The notes under the pieces were generated by a model. That model saw nothing but the letters and a program-made list of their open reading frames with translations, was not told where the DNA came from and did no database searches. From Gracilaria gracilis (Eukaryota; Rhodophyta; Florideophyceae; Gracilariales; Gracilariaceae): a stretch of DNA of 64,000 nt. Below, one piece after another: positions 38,976 to 49,046 of the stretch. A program made the translations under genes and the position numbers. Every line of letters begins with the position of its first letter. Position 1 is the stretch's first letter. The stretch spans positions 372,001 to 436,000 of the forward strand of contig JARGSG010000211.1 in the NCBI GenBank assembly GCA_030374805.1. Direction: 5' to 3'.

Positions 38976-41197
38976 AACTCTCCTCGGCATGGTGTTGAGG
39001 AGAGTCCTTAGAACCCGAATGTGGGCCAAATATGATCGTGACCATAACTTTCTTAACTTACCCTCTTGAGGGACTTGATCGCCGTGAATGCGAGAGACAC
39101 AACAGCAATGTCGCCGGGGAGGACTCGTGATCCGCGACGATTTTAGGAATTTTGATGAACGTTTTTTCTGCTGTTCTACGAATTCTTACAGTCATCTACG
39201 AAGTCAGTTGAAGTGATTTCGGCGAAGGTACGAGGGTTACAGAGGGCTATCTCCAGGTGGCAAGTACAGTAACCTAACATACCTCACCTTCGTCGTGGAT
39301 TAATCTTCGTTTGCCATCCTCGAGGTCAGCCCTACCCATGCAGACTATTGACCCTCACTCACATCACAACTTACCGTTTTTGGCTACATACATGTAGACA
39401 TGTACCTGTTTATGGCGCAGCTACATAAGAGAAGGCTAATCTTTACCTGCACCAGCCGTTGTTGCCTGTACCCGTAGAGTACATTTCATAATGGCTTCTT
39501 AATCTAAGTTCACTACTGTACCTTCGTAAAACAAGAATCATTAAATGCGATAGAGCTCACTTATTGAGATGCACTAGACCACATAATGTCGATGGTTGTA
39601 TGATGCCCTTTCTTATAGATCTCGTTCTCGTGCGCAAGGAACTTGCAGTTTAATCCTTTCGCTCCACAGGCAAGGTTTTTTAAACATCTGTGTCATGGTT
39701 TATCAGAATCTCAGTGAACTTGTGTTAGTCGGCCAGGAAAATACAAATTCTATTGACATTATGACAAATGCAACTCTGTTCAAAGTGGACTGCGTTGGAT
39801 ATGAGAAGTACAATCACTTACCGAGCTGGATATCAGATAGGCACATATTCCTTCCACATAGTCGTACATGTGTGATAAGGACATCCGCGACACAACCAAA
39901 AAGCGGTATAGCTAGAGGAAGATGCTCGCCGGACGTAAGTAACGGTGTGGGGACATCCATTGTGGTTGATCGAGTCACAAGTAAACTCTCTGTGTCTTGA
40001 TTCCAAACGCATACAGTGGGCACAGGGCACTAGCCCAAAAGAGAAACTCCAACGCTTTCCACCTGACATATCTAAGAAAGCAGAACGCGAAGCAGAATCA
40101 AAGGATGTTGGTGGATTGGTTGGTAGGAAAGCAAGAGAAGCTGCGGAATATGTTCCACTTTTATACTGCTCAAGTTCTTTTGGGGCTAGTGTTGTGGAGG
40201 ATTTTTTGCTCAAGTCCTGGCATTTGATGCTGAAAGTGGAAAAGTGGACCTAACATGCTTAGATTCCGACACTAACTGAGTGTAGCGCTGTAGATACGGT
40301 TGAGCAAGACGAAAAGTTTACGGGTCTCGTCTTATTCCGAAGAAAAATGAGATAAAAATAGCTCACGTTTGGCTTTGCTTGCTCGCATCTACGTTCTAAT
40401 TTTACATCCGTGAGGTAACTCAAGATAGAAGAAAGATAACAACAAAGTACCGACGGTGCATGCACGTGTAGTTGTGCATTGCCAATCAAGGATGCGTTGT
40501 GTTCAACAGTCAAAACGGTATCCCTAACAAGTGGTTCATTTGCGAGAATCCAACTTACACATATTCTTGAACCAATCGAACCAACTTCAAGCTCCAACTT
40601 CCAACACATCTCTGTCTCCCAAAAGCTTGCGGCCCGATGATGCACAGACACTAGCTTTCGATAAAAGAATATGAGTACTGGCGGCAATACCTTGTTCTCT
40701 TCTTGAATTGAGCCGTTGTCCGCTTGGAAACCATTGCTAGCGTGCGTTTCCGTCATGGTTTTCATTTATCGCACGGGATCGTAAACAGCGGACGAAAAGG
40801 ATCATGAGGGGATGGTGGAATACCTCCGAGACATAAAACACAATCAAATGAACGAGTGTATTGAATACAAAATGGATGCCTTAATGAACAACATATTCCA
40901 AAGAGTACTTTCTCACACCTTTTCCAACGAAGGTGGAACACAAAACTTCTTCTTTCTCAACGACTTTCAAGTGGAACGAGAGCACTTGACGGAAAGTGTT
41001 TGCCGTTCTCAGAAAAATGTTGAACTCGTCATTCTTGGCCACTGTCGGTGTTAGGACTTTCCCTCAGGCACAGTCTTCAGCAAGAGCGCAAAGAGCAGCA
41101 GAAAGCATCCAATGCCGCACATTCGAGGGTGGTATGTCTTCACTTGTGAGAGTTATCCCAAACGTGCATGTGAGCTACAGTGTATCTAGCTTGTGAA
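38976..41197. other. Intergenic region between members B and C
   Basis: No gene is convincing. A minus-strand ATG frame at 40765-40259 (168 codons) and plus-strand frames at about 39.7-40.25 kb (with a GTAAGT at 39934) lack any family resemblance. Much of it is AT-rich, decayed-looking sequence. Confidence 0.35.
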
Positions 41198-41602
41198 CTT
41201 TGTTTCCGTTCTGGGAATCCCGTCAAATCTGAACGACGGCAGAAGTGAATCTTGCGTTGCCTGCCGCAAGCAGCCTGTTCATCGCATCCTCCACGCAATT
41301 AAGGCATAGCCTCCTGATTTCAGATAGAACATTGACGCAATCGAGCCCATGCATCTATGGTTTCCCAAAACGGGATCTTCATGTACTCTCATCTTCACCC
41401 CAGTCTGTCTACTCGAGCCCCACTTCACTTCTGAATCGCTTTGGTTCCGTTTTGGTTTGTGTGCCGACGTCATGTGTGTTTCTTGTCATGCAAATCCATC
41501 GTGCTTTTGGGTTATTGCATCATGAGACGAAGCTAGGCAGCGCCGAAGAATTCTACTTCATTATCGCATGGCTGTTGCGCCGTCTTTCAGAAGGGTATAA
41601 AA
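41198..41602 (+). promoter_or_regulatory. Promoter of family member C, with TATA box
   Basis: It aligns with the promoter of B from CTTTGTTTCCGTTCTGGGAAT (about 41200), through GGTTCCGTTTTGGTTTGTG and a CRE/bZIP-like GACGTCA (about 41466), to GCATGGCTGTTGCGCCGTC and GGGTATAAAAGGGCAGACGAC. TATAAAA is at 41596-41602. The 5' UTR block TACGTTCATCTCAGTCGCT is shared with B. The ATG lies 170 bp after the TATA box. Confidence 0.75.
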
Positions 41603-41765
41603 GGGCAGACGACCTGGAAGAGTCCCCGCTTCCGTCTGGTAACCAAGAAGCCAAACAGTTTGTTATCCAGAAGTGCTTCCTCACATTCTTCAACAGCACC
41701 ACAAGAGTCTCAGCTCGGCAAACTACGTTCATCTCAGTCGCTCTCTACTACCTCAAAAGTTCAGA

Positions 41766-42767
41766 ATGGAAAGCTTTACATGCGTTCAAACTGGTTCCAT
41801 GGAAGAACAGATTGTTTCCGTCCCCCCAGGTGTTCATGGACGTTCTCTTGGAAGAAAGGAATTCGTCACTCCTACCCACCGTGACGAGTCAAACGGCGCC
41901 CGAATTCCGTGTTCGCCAGAGGCGTTTCTTTACCCATTTGTCGACAACGGAGTTCTAGACATCTTTGTCGACAACAAAGATTACGAGCTGAAAGACTCCG
42001 TCAGAAGGCTTCGTTTCGTAGTGGCGGCAGAGATTGTGGGAAATCTGCTGGAACCTGTGTCTATGCCAGTCAGGTTGCCGTCGCCCACACAGAATTGCGA
42101 AACAGCTGTTTGCACGACCCGGAATATCAGCTGCGTCGCAAAGTTAGTCGCCGAGCCACCAGGTGGCCGTCGCGTCAAACATCTTGGGCAGACCCAAGAG
42201 AGGAAAGAAAGCAACGCGCATGGGTTGAAAGAGGCAGCCTTGGAAGGAGCAGGCGGCGTTCGGAAGAGTAGACTCGCAGTTAGCGGGTGCTACAGACACG
42301 GGTATGACGGGGTGGAGTTTGAGTTGGAGCCCATAACGCCGCCTATGGCTGCACAAGGCGTACGCGGAGAGGGAGGCGGCGTCGCAGAACATGCAGGTTC
42401 TGTTCGGTCTCGGAAGCTGTTTAAAATGTTTTCTCGGGCTGAGAAGCGCAGACACAGCGCGGTTTCTGGGGAAGAAGGGGATGAGGGCGAAGAAGACGAA
42501 CCGTTGTCGGGGGGGCGATCGGCAGTGCTGGCAAAGGTTTGGTCGAGGGTTGGACGTATTTTTTCTAAGGTATCTACAAATTCAGAGCAAGAGCTCAACA
42601 AGGACGATGATACGCTGGAAGTTGCCGCTGCAGACGCACAGCGCGCAAGCGGGCTAGGTACTGGTACATGGCGGACTGAACGTGCAACTGGTAGGAGACA
42701 AAGCAAGCCTCTTTTAAGAAGGTTGGGAAGCAAAGTGAAGAAAATGTTTATTCGGCTTGTGAAGTAA
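41766..42767 (+). CDS. Family member C of an unrecognised paralogous family
   Basis: The 333-aa protein is nearly identical to member A over its first 215 residues (core GARIPCSPEAFLYPFVDNGV, NKDYELKDSVRRLRFVVAAE, IVGNLLEPVSMPVRLPSPT). It then continues with three basic amphipathic segments: RSRKLFKMFSRAEKR, AVLAKVWSRVGRIFSKVSTN and LLRRLGSKVKKMFIRLVK at the very C-terminus, separated by acidic linkers (EEGDEGEEDEP). This is the full-length form of the family. I start at the first ATG after the TATA box; upstream in-frame codons begin only with GTG. No homologue is known to me. It may be lineage-specific. Confidence 0.8.
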   Translation: MESFTCVQTGSMEEQIVSVPPGVHGRSLGRKEFVTPTHRDESNGARIPCSPEAFLYPFVDNGVLDIFVDNKDYELKDSVRRLRFVVAAEIVGNLLEPVSMPVRLPSPTQNCETAVCTTRNISCVAKLVAEPPGGRRVKHLGQTQERKESNAHGLKEAALEGAGGVRKSRLAVSGCYRHGYDGVEFELEPITPPMAAQGVRGEGGGVAEHAGSVRSRKLFKMFSRAEKRRHSAVSGEEGDEGEEDEPLSGGRSAVLAKVWSRVGRIFSKVSTNSEQELNKDDDTLEVAAADAQRASGLGTGTWRTERATGRRQSKPLLRRLGSKVKKMFIRLVK

Positions 42768-44032
42768 GCTTCAGTAAATGAAGTAATGCAGAGGTAGAAG
42801 AGAGTGAGGGAGTGAGGGAGGGAGAATTAAGCTTGTGCATATCTGCCATATATATTTTGTTGTGTGTACTGTAGTTGCGTAGGCGCGGTGTGAACAAATC
42901 GTATGTACTTGAAAGGGTTGACAGAAATTAGAGCAACCAAAGTTGCACACGCTTTGGAATGCATGTTGCCGGAACAGGATAAAAAGTAGGGGGTAGGAAT
43001 TGCGCAAGCCTACTGCAAGTGCGTCATCTGTTTATACATAACGGTTTATGCGCAGAAAAGCAGCAGCAGCAGCACAAGGGCTGGAAGTTGGGGCTTGATT
43101 CAAGCCGCTTGAAGAAGCACAACAACGGTCACTTGCTGTAAAGAAAAGTACAGGTACATACTGTGGTACTAGGCTTGAACTATAGTAACTATACTGTAGA
43201 ACGGAACGTTTGGGACTTGAGGCTGAGACTTGCTCTCAGGCTGAGAGCAACAAATACCTACAGGTATCGTGATGAGATTGTTCTCCTGCAAGTAAGGTTA
43301 TGTAGCTACGGTTGGTATCTACACGGTAGAAGAGGAATATGTACAGTACGGCTGTTTTTGTTACACAAGGGTATCTTGCAGCAAGAGCTGGCATGCAGTG
43401 TTGAACGGGTTTGTTGTTATGTACCTTCGTAGTTGATTAACGGCCATGGCGAAAAAGAGTCGATTGGACGGCGGCATTGTTTGTGTGGCGCAGCGCGGTA
43501 CAGTACAAACTTTCCATGTCAACATTATACGCATACGAATGCGGCTGTGTACGCTTGTAGTACAAGCCTTGTACCCAGGGGTACCATCTCCAATAGCGCC
43601 AGATCTGCGCGAGCGCCATGCGCCGCACAACCAAAAGCTGCCGCGCGCGCCCAATTTCTTCCCCGAAAACCAAAAAGGCGCCGCGCAGCCGTTGCGTCGT
43701 CGGTTAATGGCGCGTTTCCGCTTGTCGGCGGCGCGCATGCGTCGCACGCGCGCCGCGCGCCGCCACGTGCGCCGCGCACGCCCGTCCTGTCCCGCGCTCC
43801 CCCGTGCTTGAGGCGCCGCGCGCCCCCGCGTGGGCGTCGTGTGCGTCACTGTGTGTGCTACCGCCTTCTTTGGCCCGCGCGCAGCTTTCTATCTTTAAGC
43901 CCTACTTGCTGCGTACCCCCGCACCCTACACTTCCTACCCCGTCCCACACACGCTGCAACTCCCCCCCCCCCCCTACATTCCGCTAGCGGTGGCCTCCTT
44001 CGTTCCGTCGCTTCCGTCCGTGCGTGCCCGCT
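42768..44032. other. Intergenic region, GC content rising towards the FG-GAP gene
   Basis: From about 43.6 kb the sequence becomes strongly GC-rich, with many GCGCGC steps. ORFs overlap on both strands there and are composition artefacts. A GAGGGAGTGAGGGAG purine tract lies at about 42805. No gene is recognised. The final 100 bp include a C-run at about 43964 and should be the 5' UTR of the next gene. Confidence 0.45.
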
Positions 44033-45547
44033 ATGAGTTGCGCCACGCCTGTTTTCGCGCTTGTAGCGCTGCTTTGTTTGCCGCTTGCACGCGCGCAATC
44101 GCTCGCTTTCTTCCGAGATACCACCGGAGCGGCCGGCCTATACGACCCGCGTCGCCTGAAAAAGTACGGCGGACCCACCGTCGTCGATCTGGACCGCGAC
44201 GGATTCCCGGATTTGCTCTTCTGCCACCACGACTCCGTCGCGTCGCAGCTGTTCTGGAACAATCGAGACGGCACCTTTTCCAAGTCGTCGTGGCAGTTTT
44301 GGCATGACATCCACGGCATCAACCCGTTCCCCGTGTCGCCGTGGACGCGCAACATGCGCTTCACGCTCTCCGTCGGCGGCAACTTTGGGCGCAATCCCAG
44401 CTCGCCCTACATGTACGAGGTGGATGCCAACACGCGAAACGTGCGATTGGTCACTGCGCCCTCCGGCATCTCGCAGCGAGGCGGCCGCGGGCGCACCGCG
44501 CTGTACTTGGACTTTTCGAACCGCGCGCATCCGTACTGGCCGGACGTGCTGTACATCAATGCAAAGGCGTTAAAGGGCTCCAATCAATTCGCGTACGAGC
44601 AGTTCAAAGGGGGCGTTTTCCGCATGCGAACCATCGCAGGCCCGTTTCAGTTCACCGAGGAGCAGTTTGGCACCGTCACCGACATTGACGGCGACGGCAT
44701 CATGGAGGTCGTCACGTACTGGACGATGAGGGTGTGGAAAATCACGCGCCCGTTCACGTTGAAGGAGATCACCAAGAACGTGCTGCCGCCGGGCCTGACG
44801 TACACCGGCGTGGCGGCGGTGGCCGAGCTGGACTTTGACAACGACGGTGACTTTGACCTGTACATTGCGCGCACTCGAATTGGCTGGTGGCTGCCTGCGG
44901 GCGCGTACCATGATATGTTGCTGGAGAATCGCGGCGGTCGGTACGTTGACGTGAGCTTGCGCGCACAAATCCCAAGGGGTACCGAGTCGAGAGGCGTGAC
45001 CGCTGGCGACTTCAATAACGACGGCTACATCGATTTGCATGTGACCATGTACAACTCGTTCGATCTGATGCTACTGAACCGCGGCGATGGCACGTTCAAA
45101 ACGGTGCGCCAACCTATCAGTCGGCCTGGATACACGCGTGGCGATCATGCTGTGGCGTTTGACTATGACCGAGATGGTCGGCTGGACCTTATCTCAAGCC
45201 AAGGCGACCATAACAACGCCAAGCTGGGAGGGTCGTACAAGCTGTTCAAGAACATCTCGCCGGTGAATAACAAGCGCAACTTTATCACCGTGCGGGTGGG
45301 CAACCCGTGGAACCGAGCGTGCACGCCTTTGCACGCGGTGGTGTTTGTGCGAGCGGGTAACTTGCGGATGAGGCGACGGGTGGGGTCGCCTGGAACGGCG
45401 GTTTCAAACTCGTACTTGGAGATTCTGCACTTTGGGCTGGGCAGCAAGCGATGGGTTAATAGCATCTACGTCAAGTATTCGTGCGGCTTTGTACTAGGAA
45501 AACAGGGCGTGGGGGCGGGAACGTTTGTGAATTTGGGATGGGTTTAG
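44033..45547 (+). CDS. Secreted FG-GAP/VCBS repeat protein with ASPIC/UnbV domain (CRTAC1-like)
   Basis: The 504-aa protein begins with a signal peptide (MSCATPVFALVALLCLPLARAQ). FG-GAP repeats with calcium-loop motifs follow: VVDLDRDGFPDLLF, VTDIDGDGIMEVV, ELDFDNDGDFDLYI, AGDFNNDGYIDLHV and AFDYDRDGRLDLIS, likely forming a beta-propeller. The C-terminus (about 420-500) is an ASPIC/UnbV domain, including AVVFVRAGNLRMRRRVGSPG and YLEILHFGLGSKRWV. This order is that of CRTAC1-like extracellular proteins. A role in the cell wall or extracellular matrix is inferred. The ATG at 44033 is preferred over the GTG three codons upstream. The gene is GC-rich compared with its left neighbours. Confidence 0.92.
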   Translation: MSCATPVFALVALLCLPLARAQSLAFFRDTTGAAGLYDPRRLKKYGGPTVVDLDRDGFPDLLFCHHDSVASQLFWNNRDGTFSKSSWQFWHDIHGINPFPVSPWTRNMRFTLSVGGNFGRNPSSPYMYEVDANTRNVRLVTAPSGISQRGGRGRTALYLDFSNRAHPYWPDVLYINAKALKGSNQFAYEQFKGGVFRMRTIAGPFQFTEEQFGTVTDIDGDGIMEVVTYWTMRVWKITRPFTLKEITKNVLPPGLTYTGVAAVAELDFDNDGDFDLYIARTRIGWWLPAGAYHDMLLENRGGRYVDVSLRAQIPRGTESRGVTAGDFNNDGYIDLHVTMYNSFDLMLLNRGDGTFKTVRQPISRPGYTRGDHAVAFDYDRDGRLDLISSQGDHNNAKLGGSYKLFKNISPVNNKRNFITVRVGNPWNRACTPLHAVVFVRAGNLRMRRRVGSPGTAVSNSYLEILHFGLGSKRWVNSIYVKYSCGFVLGKQGVGAGTFVNLGWV

Positions 45548-45868
45548 GTTAGGGCAAGTGCGTTTTCGGTTATTGGTGTTTATTACGCTATTGGCTCTTC
45601 GAGGAAAACAGAACGCAAGCGGGACGGCGCGCCGGTGGGGGTGTTGGCGCAGTTTTGAGCGGACGGCTACCGCAGCGGTGGTAGTGTATCGGTAAGAAAA
45701 AAAAGAAACTACCAACATAGAGAGCTTGGCACATCGCCGATGGCGAGACGGCAACGGGCCGGAGAGTCGAGTCAGAGCACGTGCTGCGCACCGGAAGCGG
45801 CGAGAGACGTCTTCTTTTTTTCGTCGTGCTCGCACTCGACTCCATTTTTACTTTTTGTGTTGCGCGTG

Positions 45869-45910
45869 TACCAACGGTAGAGCTACGGTAGAGCTATCTT
45901 ACCGTTGGTA
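45869..45910. repeat. TACCAACGGTA copies 4 and 5 as an inverted repeat
   Basis: TACCAACGGTA at 45869-45879 and its exact complement at 45900-45910 form an 11-bp stem with a 20-nt loop that contains two further GGTAGAGCTA-type units. It lies about 320 bp beyond the FG-GAP stop codon. Confidence 0.7.
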
Positions 45911-45930
45911 CTGTAGATATGTGTAAAGTT

Positions 45931-45955
45931 ATGTGTGTGTGTGTGTGTGTGTGTG
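45931..45955. repeat. (GT)n microsatellite
   Basis: About 12 uninterrupted TG units, directly followed by AATAAA, a possible polyadenylation signal for the FG-GAP gene. Confidence 0.9.
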
Positions 45956-46340
45956 AATAAAGCGGCTTAGTAGCTTACCGTGGCGTGCGCCGTTGCACGT
46001 TCCGTGGCGGCGTCTAAGGAAAAGGAGCACGGCAGTCAGCAGCCGGCGCAGCGAGCGAAGCTAAGCGCCGTGCGGCGCGTGGCGCGCACGCGCCTCCTCT
46101 CGTTTACAGCTGCGGCGCGCTTGTGCCATTCGCTGCGCGTGTGCGCTGACTTCTTGTCAACATTCTTGCGCTTGGGGTGGTGCGCGCTCGCTGCGTCTCT
46201 TCTGTTTTCACATGACTTGTACCAAGGGTACACTGCCGCTCATGGTGACGACGTGCGTGCGCCAGCATGGCGCCTTGCGTCACCTAACATTACTGTATAA
46301 CTCACCAAGGGTATATAGCGTTAAGGGTTACCTGCGCGAG

Positions 46341-49046
46341 TCAACATGCGCTCAACCGCCGCCTCTCCTCTTCCTCCCTTCCGGCCCCCGTGCAGTACCG
46401 TTGGTGACGCCCGTCCTCCTCCTCCAAACACTTGTCCGCCAGCACGCGCGCGCACCGCGAGATGAGCCATCGCGCGCACCGCACGTTCTTGTTGTACGAG
46501 TTGGACCCCAACTGCGCCACTCGTCGCCGCAGCACCTCCCCGCTCGCACCGATGCGCACCCAATGGTAGCCCACCACCACTCGCGTCAAATCAACTAATG
46601 CTTCTTCATACACGCTCTTCAGATTCCCAAACCTCATCTGCCGTCTCGCGTCACCATCATCACGCGTCTTTCCAAATTGCACCAGGTATTTCACCAGCCG
46701 TTCATAGTATTCGTGCAACAGTTTCTCCTCCGCTGCCGCGTCAGCAAGTACGTCGTCGCTCACAGCGCACGCCAACACATATGCCACGTCCACTGCGCCA
46801 TGGCCCCACCCGCACCACTGAAAGTCGATCAGTCCCACCTCCAAATCAACTTCATTCTCGCCAGACGCTTGTTTCCTCCGAAAGAACATATTCGCCGCCT
46901 TCGCGTCGCCATGTATCAAAGTGCGTTCGCCATGCTCCTCATGCAACCCGTATCCGTGCACAATCTCTGCACTTCCCATTGCATATCGTGCCAGCATTTC
47001 GCCAAAGTTCTCCGCATTAATCACGTTCGAAGCCGTCGCCACATCATCCAGCTCACCCGCAAATCGCTCACGATGCTCGTTCCAATATTGCGCCACCTTC
47101 TCAAAACAATCGCTTGCCTGACGACTGGGTAGCCAGTATGTTGCTTGACTCCATACGCTCTTCTTCACGTTCTCGTAGCCATCCATATGACGCCCATTCC
47201 AGAAGAACGCATGAAAGCTTGCCAGTGCATCCATTGCAGCAATGCTTTCATCGTAGTCAAGTAACCCATTTTGATACCATCCATCTTCCTGTCCAAAGTC
47301 TTCCAGTAACAACAGAAAGCGACTGAACATCGCAGGCACATCTTTTGGCGCCGCATTTGCTTCGATATAGTGTGCGGTTACGATTCGAGTTCGATCAGTT
47401 CGAAACCGTTTGCACTCCGCAGTGTCAAGGAACCCTGCTTCAACCTCATAAGAGCACACATCTCGCGATAGTTTATGCGGTGCTGTCTTCATCTTGTACC
47501 GCACGTGTTCAAGTTCGTCCATCGCCACTCGCTTCACAAACACGTTTCTTACATCTTTATCCCCTGCGCCATGTTTGTATTTGAGTGATAGTCTGCACGC
47601 ATTGGACATCAAATAACGCACAGCCGTGGATTCACGTGCCTCGAAACTCAAAACTTGTGAGCCTAACACGTTAGATAGCCAGGCAGCTGTCATTGCGTTC
47701 CCGGCTGTGTCAAGGGCAATGTCCGTCGCCTGGGGTTCTCCGGTGACCATTAACCCGCTTTCCGTCAGCAAGTGGTCGAATACCATTGCTTTCCTCCACG
47801 CCTGGCACAATTTAAGATGTGCGGGTTTCCCTCGCGCTTCGGCAAAGCTCTTGCTAGATGCGACAAAACCGAAGCCAGATCGCCCGCCAGATCTGTCATA
47901 TTGAAACTTATTGCCAAACACGTCTGTGACATGACCGCCAGACGCACAAATGATGGCTTCCATAGCTGCCTGACTGAAACTGCCTTCTGTGCGGCCCAGA
48001 ATGCACAAATGTGATTCTCCTTTCGCGATGGAAAGACTTTGCTGAACCAGATTTGATCCCTCTGTCGTTGTACAAGCGCCGACACATTTCAAGATGCTTG
48101 CCGTATCAAACCCTTCCGTAGAGAGCGGTGAAACCAGCACTGATAAGCTGTCGTTAGGGTTTTCTGTACTTGGCCTGCTTTCATGCGCCATGTTCTGCAC
48201 TCCGCTGTCCAGTAACGCGACTATCGGAAGCTGATCGACGAGGGCTTGGCAGAAAACGCCTGCAACCGACCTTTTGGCTATCGTGATCCCGATCACGACG
48301 TCCAAATCCATAGCACTACCGACCGTCAAGAGGGCGGCTGAGTCGTAGATAACATGAACCAGAACTTGCGTTTCCTTAGTCGATACCCTGCGGAAATGGC
48401 TTGGTATTTGCACATGAAGAGGAAGCTCATGTACAGCGAGCGAAGCGAAAGCGGCCACAGGAATATCACTTTCCGTTCTATTATTCTCAGAGATCTGTAC
48501 CTTCAGTCCGGCGCACTTGGAACGCAAAAACTCATCAATTCTGCACTCCAAGTCCCCGGCGAATGCCTGGACGCTGGTACTGATCGATTGATGTGTAACT
48601 TTCTCTTTCCCGCTGTCCTGCTCCTTCTGACGGACTGCTATGTACTCGCGGGCAAGTTTCGCAGCCGCGTACGCCGCATTCTGGCAGTGCGACAACACCG
48701 CTCCTATATCTACAGTGCCGACGGGCTTTTCACGCACGTCCAGTACCGCCCTCGAAGCGGCCATACTGTAGCAGGTTATACTATCCGCCCAACTTCGGCT
48801 AGAGTCGGTAGTAGTTGAGCGTTCAGAGACAGCTGGAAGAAGAAAACGACTCGAGTTTCTCGCTGAAAACGAGCACGCAGCGATATCACCGTTTGAACTG
48901 CGTCTCCTTTCGTACCTTGGCGAAGCCTGAGGTGTCGCACGGGAAAGGCGGCTACGGCAAAGGCCGACAATATGGCTCAGCCTCTGATCACTTTGGCCGA
49001 TGTACGGTGAAGGCTGCCAAGCCGCACAATATTGATTACAAAGCAT
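46341..49046 (-). CDS. Degenerate inositol-monophosphatase-like domain fused to CHK-type kinase
   Basis: The 901-aa protein has two halves. Residues of about 110-400 resemble BPNT1/CysQ/IMPase folds: DLDVVIGITIAKRSVAGVFC matches the VLIGLAxxGxPVAGV strand pair, and AAMEAIICASGGHVTDVFGN matches the EAILxAAGGxxTDxxG region. The metal-binding DPLDGT is replaced by IYDSAALLT and the WD motif by SQAAM, so it is probably inactive. Residues of about 420-880 form an aminoglycoside-phosphotransferase/CHK (EcKinase-like) kinase, with LLLEDFG, TLIHGDAKAANMFFR (catalytic) and VGLIDFQWCGWGHGAVDVAY (metal). The first 95 residues are Arg- and Ser-rich; an ATG at 48764 is an alternative start. Substrate unknown. 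Confidence 0.8.
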   Translation of the reverse strand: MLCNQYCAAWQPSPYIGQSDQRLSHIVGLCRSRLSRATPQASPRYERRRSSNGDIAACSFSARNSSRFLLPAVSERSTTTDSSRSWADSITCYSMAASRAVLDVREKPVGTVDIGAVLSHCQNAAYAAAKLAREYIAVRQKEQDSGKEKVTHQSISTSVQAFAGDLECRIDEFLRSKCAGLKVQISENNRTESDIPVAAFASLAVHELPLHVQIPSHFRRVSTKETQVLVHVIYDSAALLTVGSAMDLDVVIGITIAKRSVAGVFCQALVDQLPIVALLDSGVQNMAHESRPSTENPNDSLSVLVSPLSTEGFDTASILKCVGACTTTEGSNLVQQSLSIAKGESHLCILGRTEGSFSQAAMEAIICASGGHVTDVFGNKFQYDRSGGRSGFGFVASSKSFAEARGKPAHLKLCQAWRKAMVFDHLLTESGLMVTGEPQATDIALDTAGNAMTAAWLSNVLGSQVLSFEARESTAVRYLMSNACRLSLKYKHGAGDKDVRNVFVKRVAMDELEHVRYKMKTAPHKLSRDVCSYEVEAGFLDTAECKRFRTDRTRIVTAHYIEANAAPKDVPAMFSRFLLLLEDFGQEDGWYQNGLLDYDESIAAMDALASFHAFFWNGRHMDGYENVKKSVWSQATYWLPSRQASDCFEKVAQYWNEHRERFAGELDDVATASNVINAENFGEMLARYAMGSAEIVHGYGLHEEHGERTLIHGDAKAANMFFRRKQASGENEVDLEVGLIDFQWCGWGHGAVDVAYVLACAVSDDVLADAAAEEKLLHEYYERLVKYLVQFGKTRDDGDARRQMRFGNLKSVYEEALVDLTRVVVGYHWVRIGASGEVLRRRVAQLGSNSYNKNVRCARWLISRCARVLADKCLEEEDGRHQRYCTGAGREEEERRRLSAC

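Larger units (their letters stand above)
45548..46340. other. Convergent intergenic region
   Basis: The gap lies between two converging genes. It contains an inverted pair of TACCAACGGTA motifs (45869-45910), a (GT)n microsatellite at 45931-45955 and GC-rich sequence to about 46.2 kb. No gene is recognised. Confidence 0.45.

Noticed and set aside
40259-40765. 168-codon minus-strand frame
   Set aside because: It has an ATG but no family, no promoter-like sequence and irregular composition; no evidence for expression from the sequence alone.
43433-44307. Overlapping GC-rich frames on both strands before the FG-GAP gene
   Set aside because: Composition-driven; no domain, and the signal peptide of the real gene starts at 44033.
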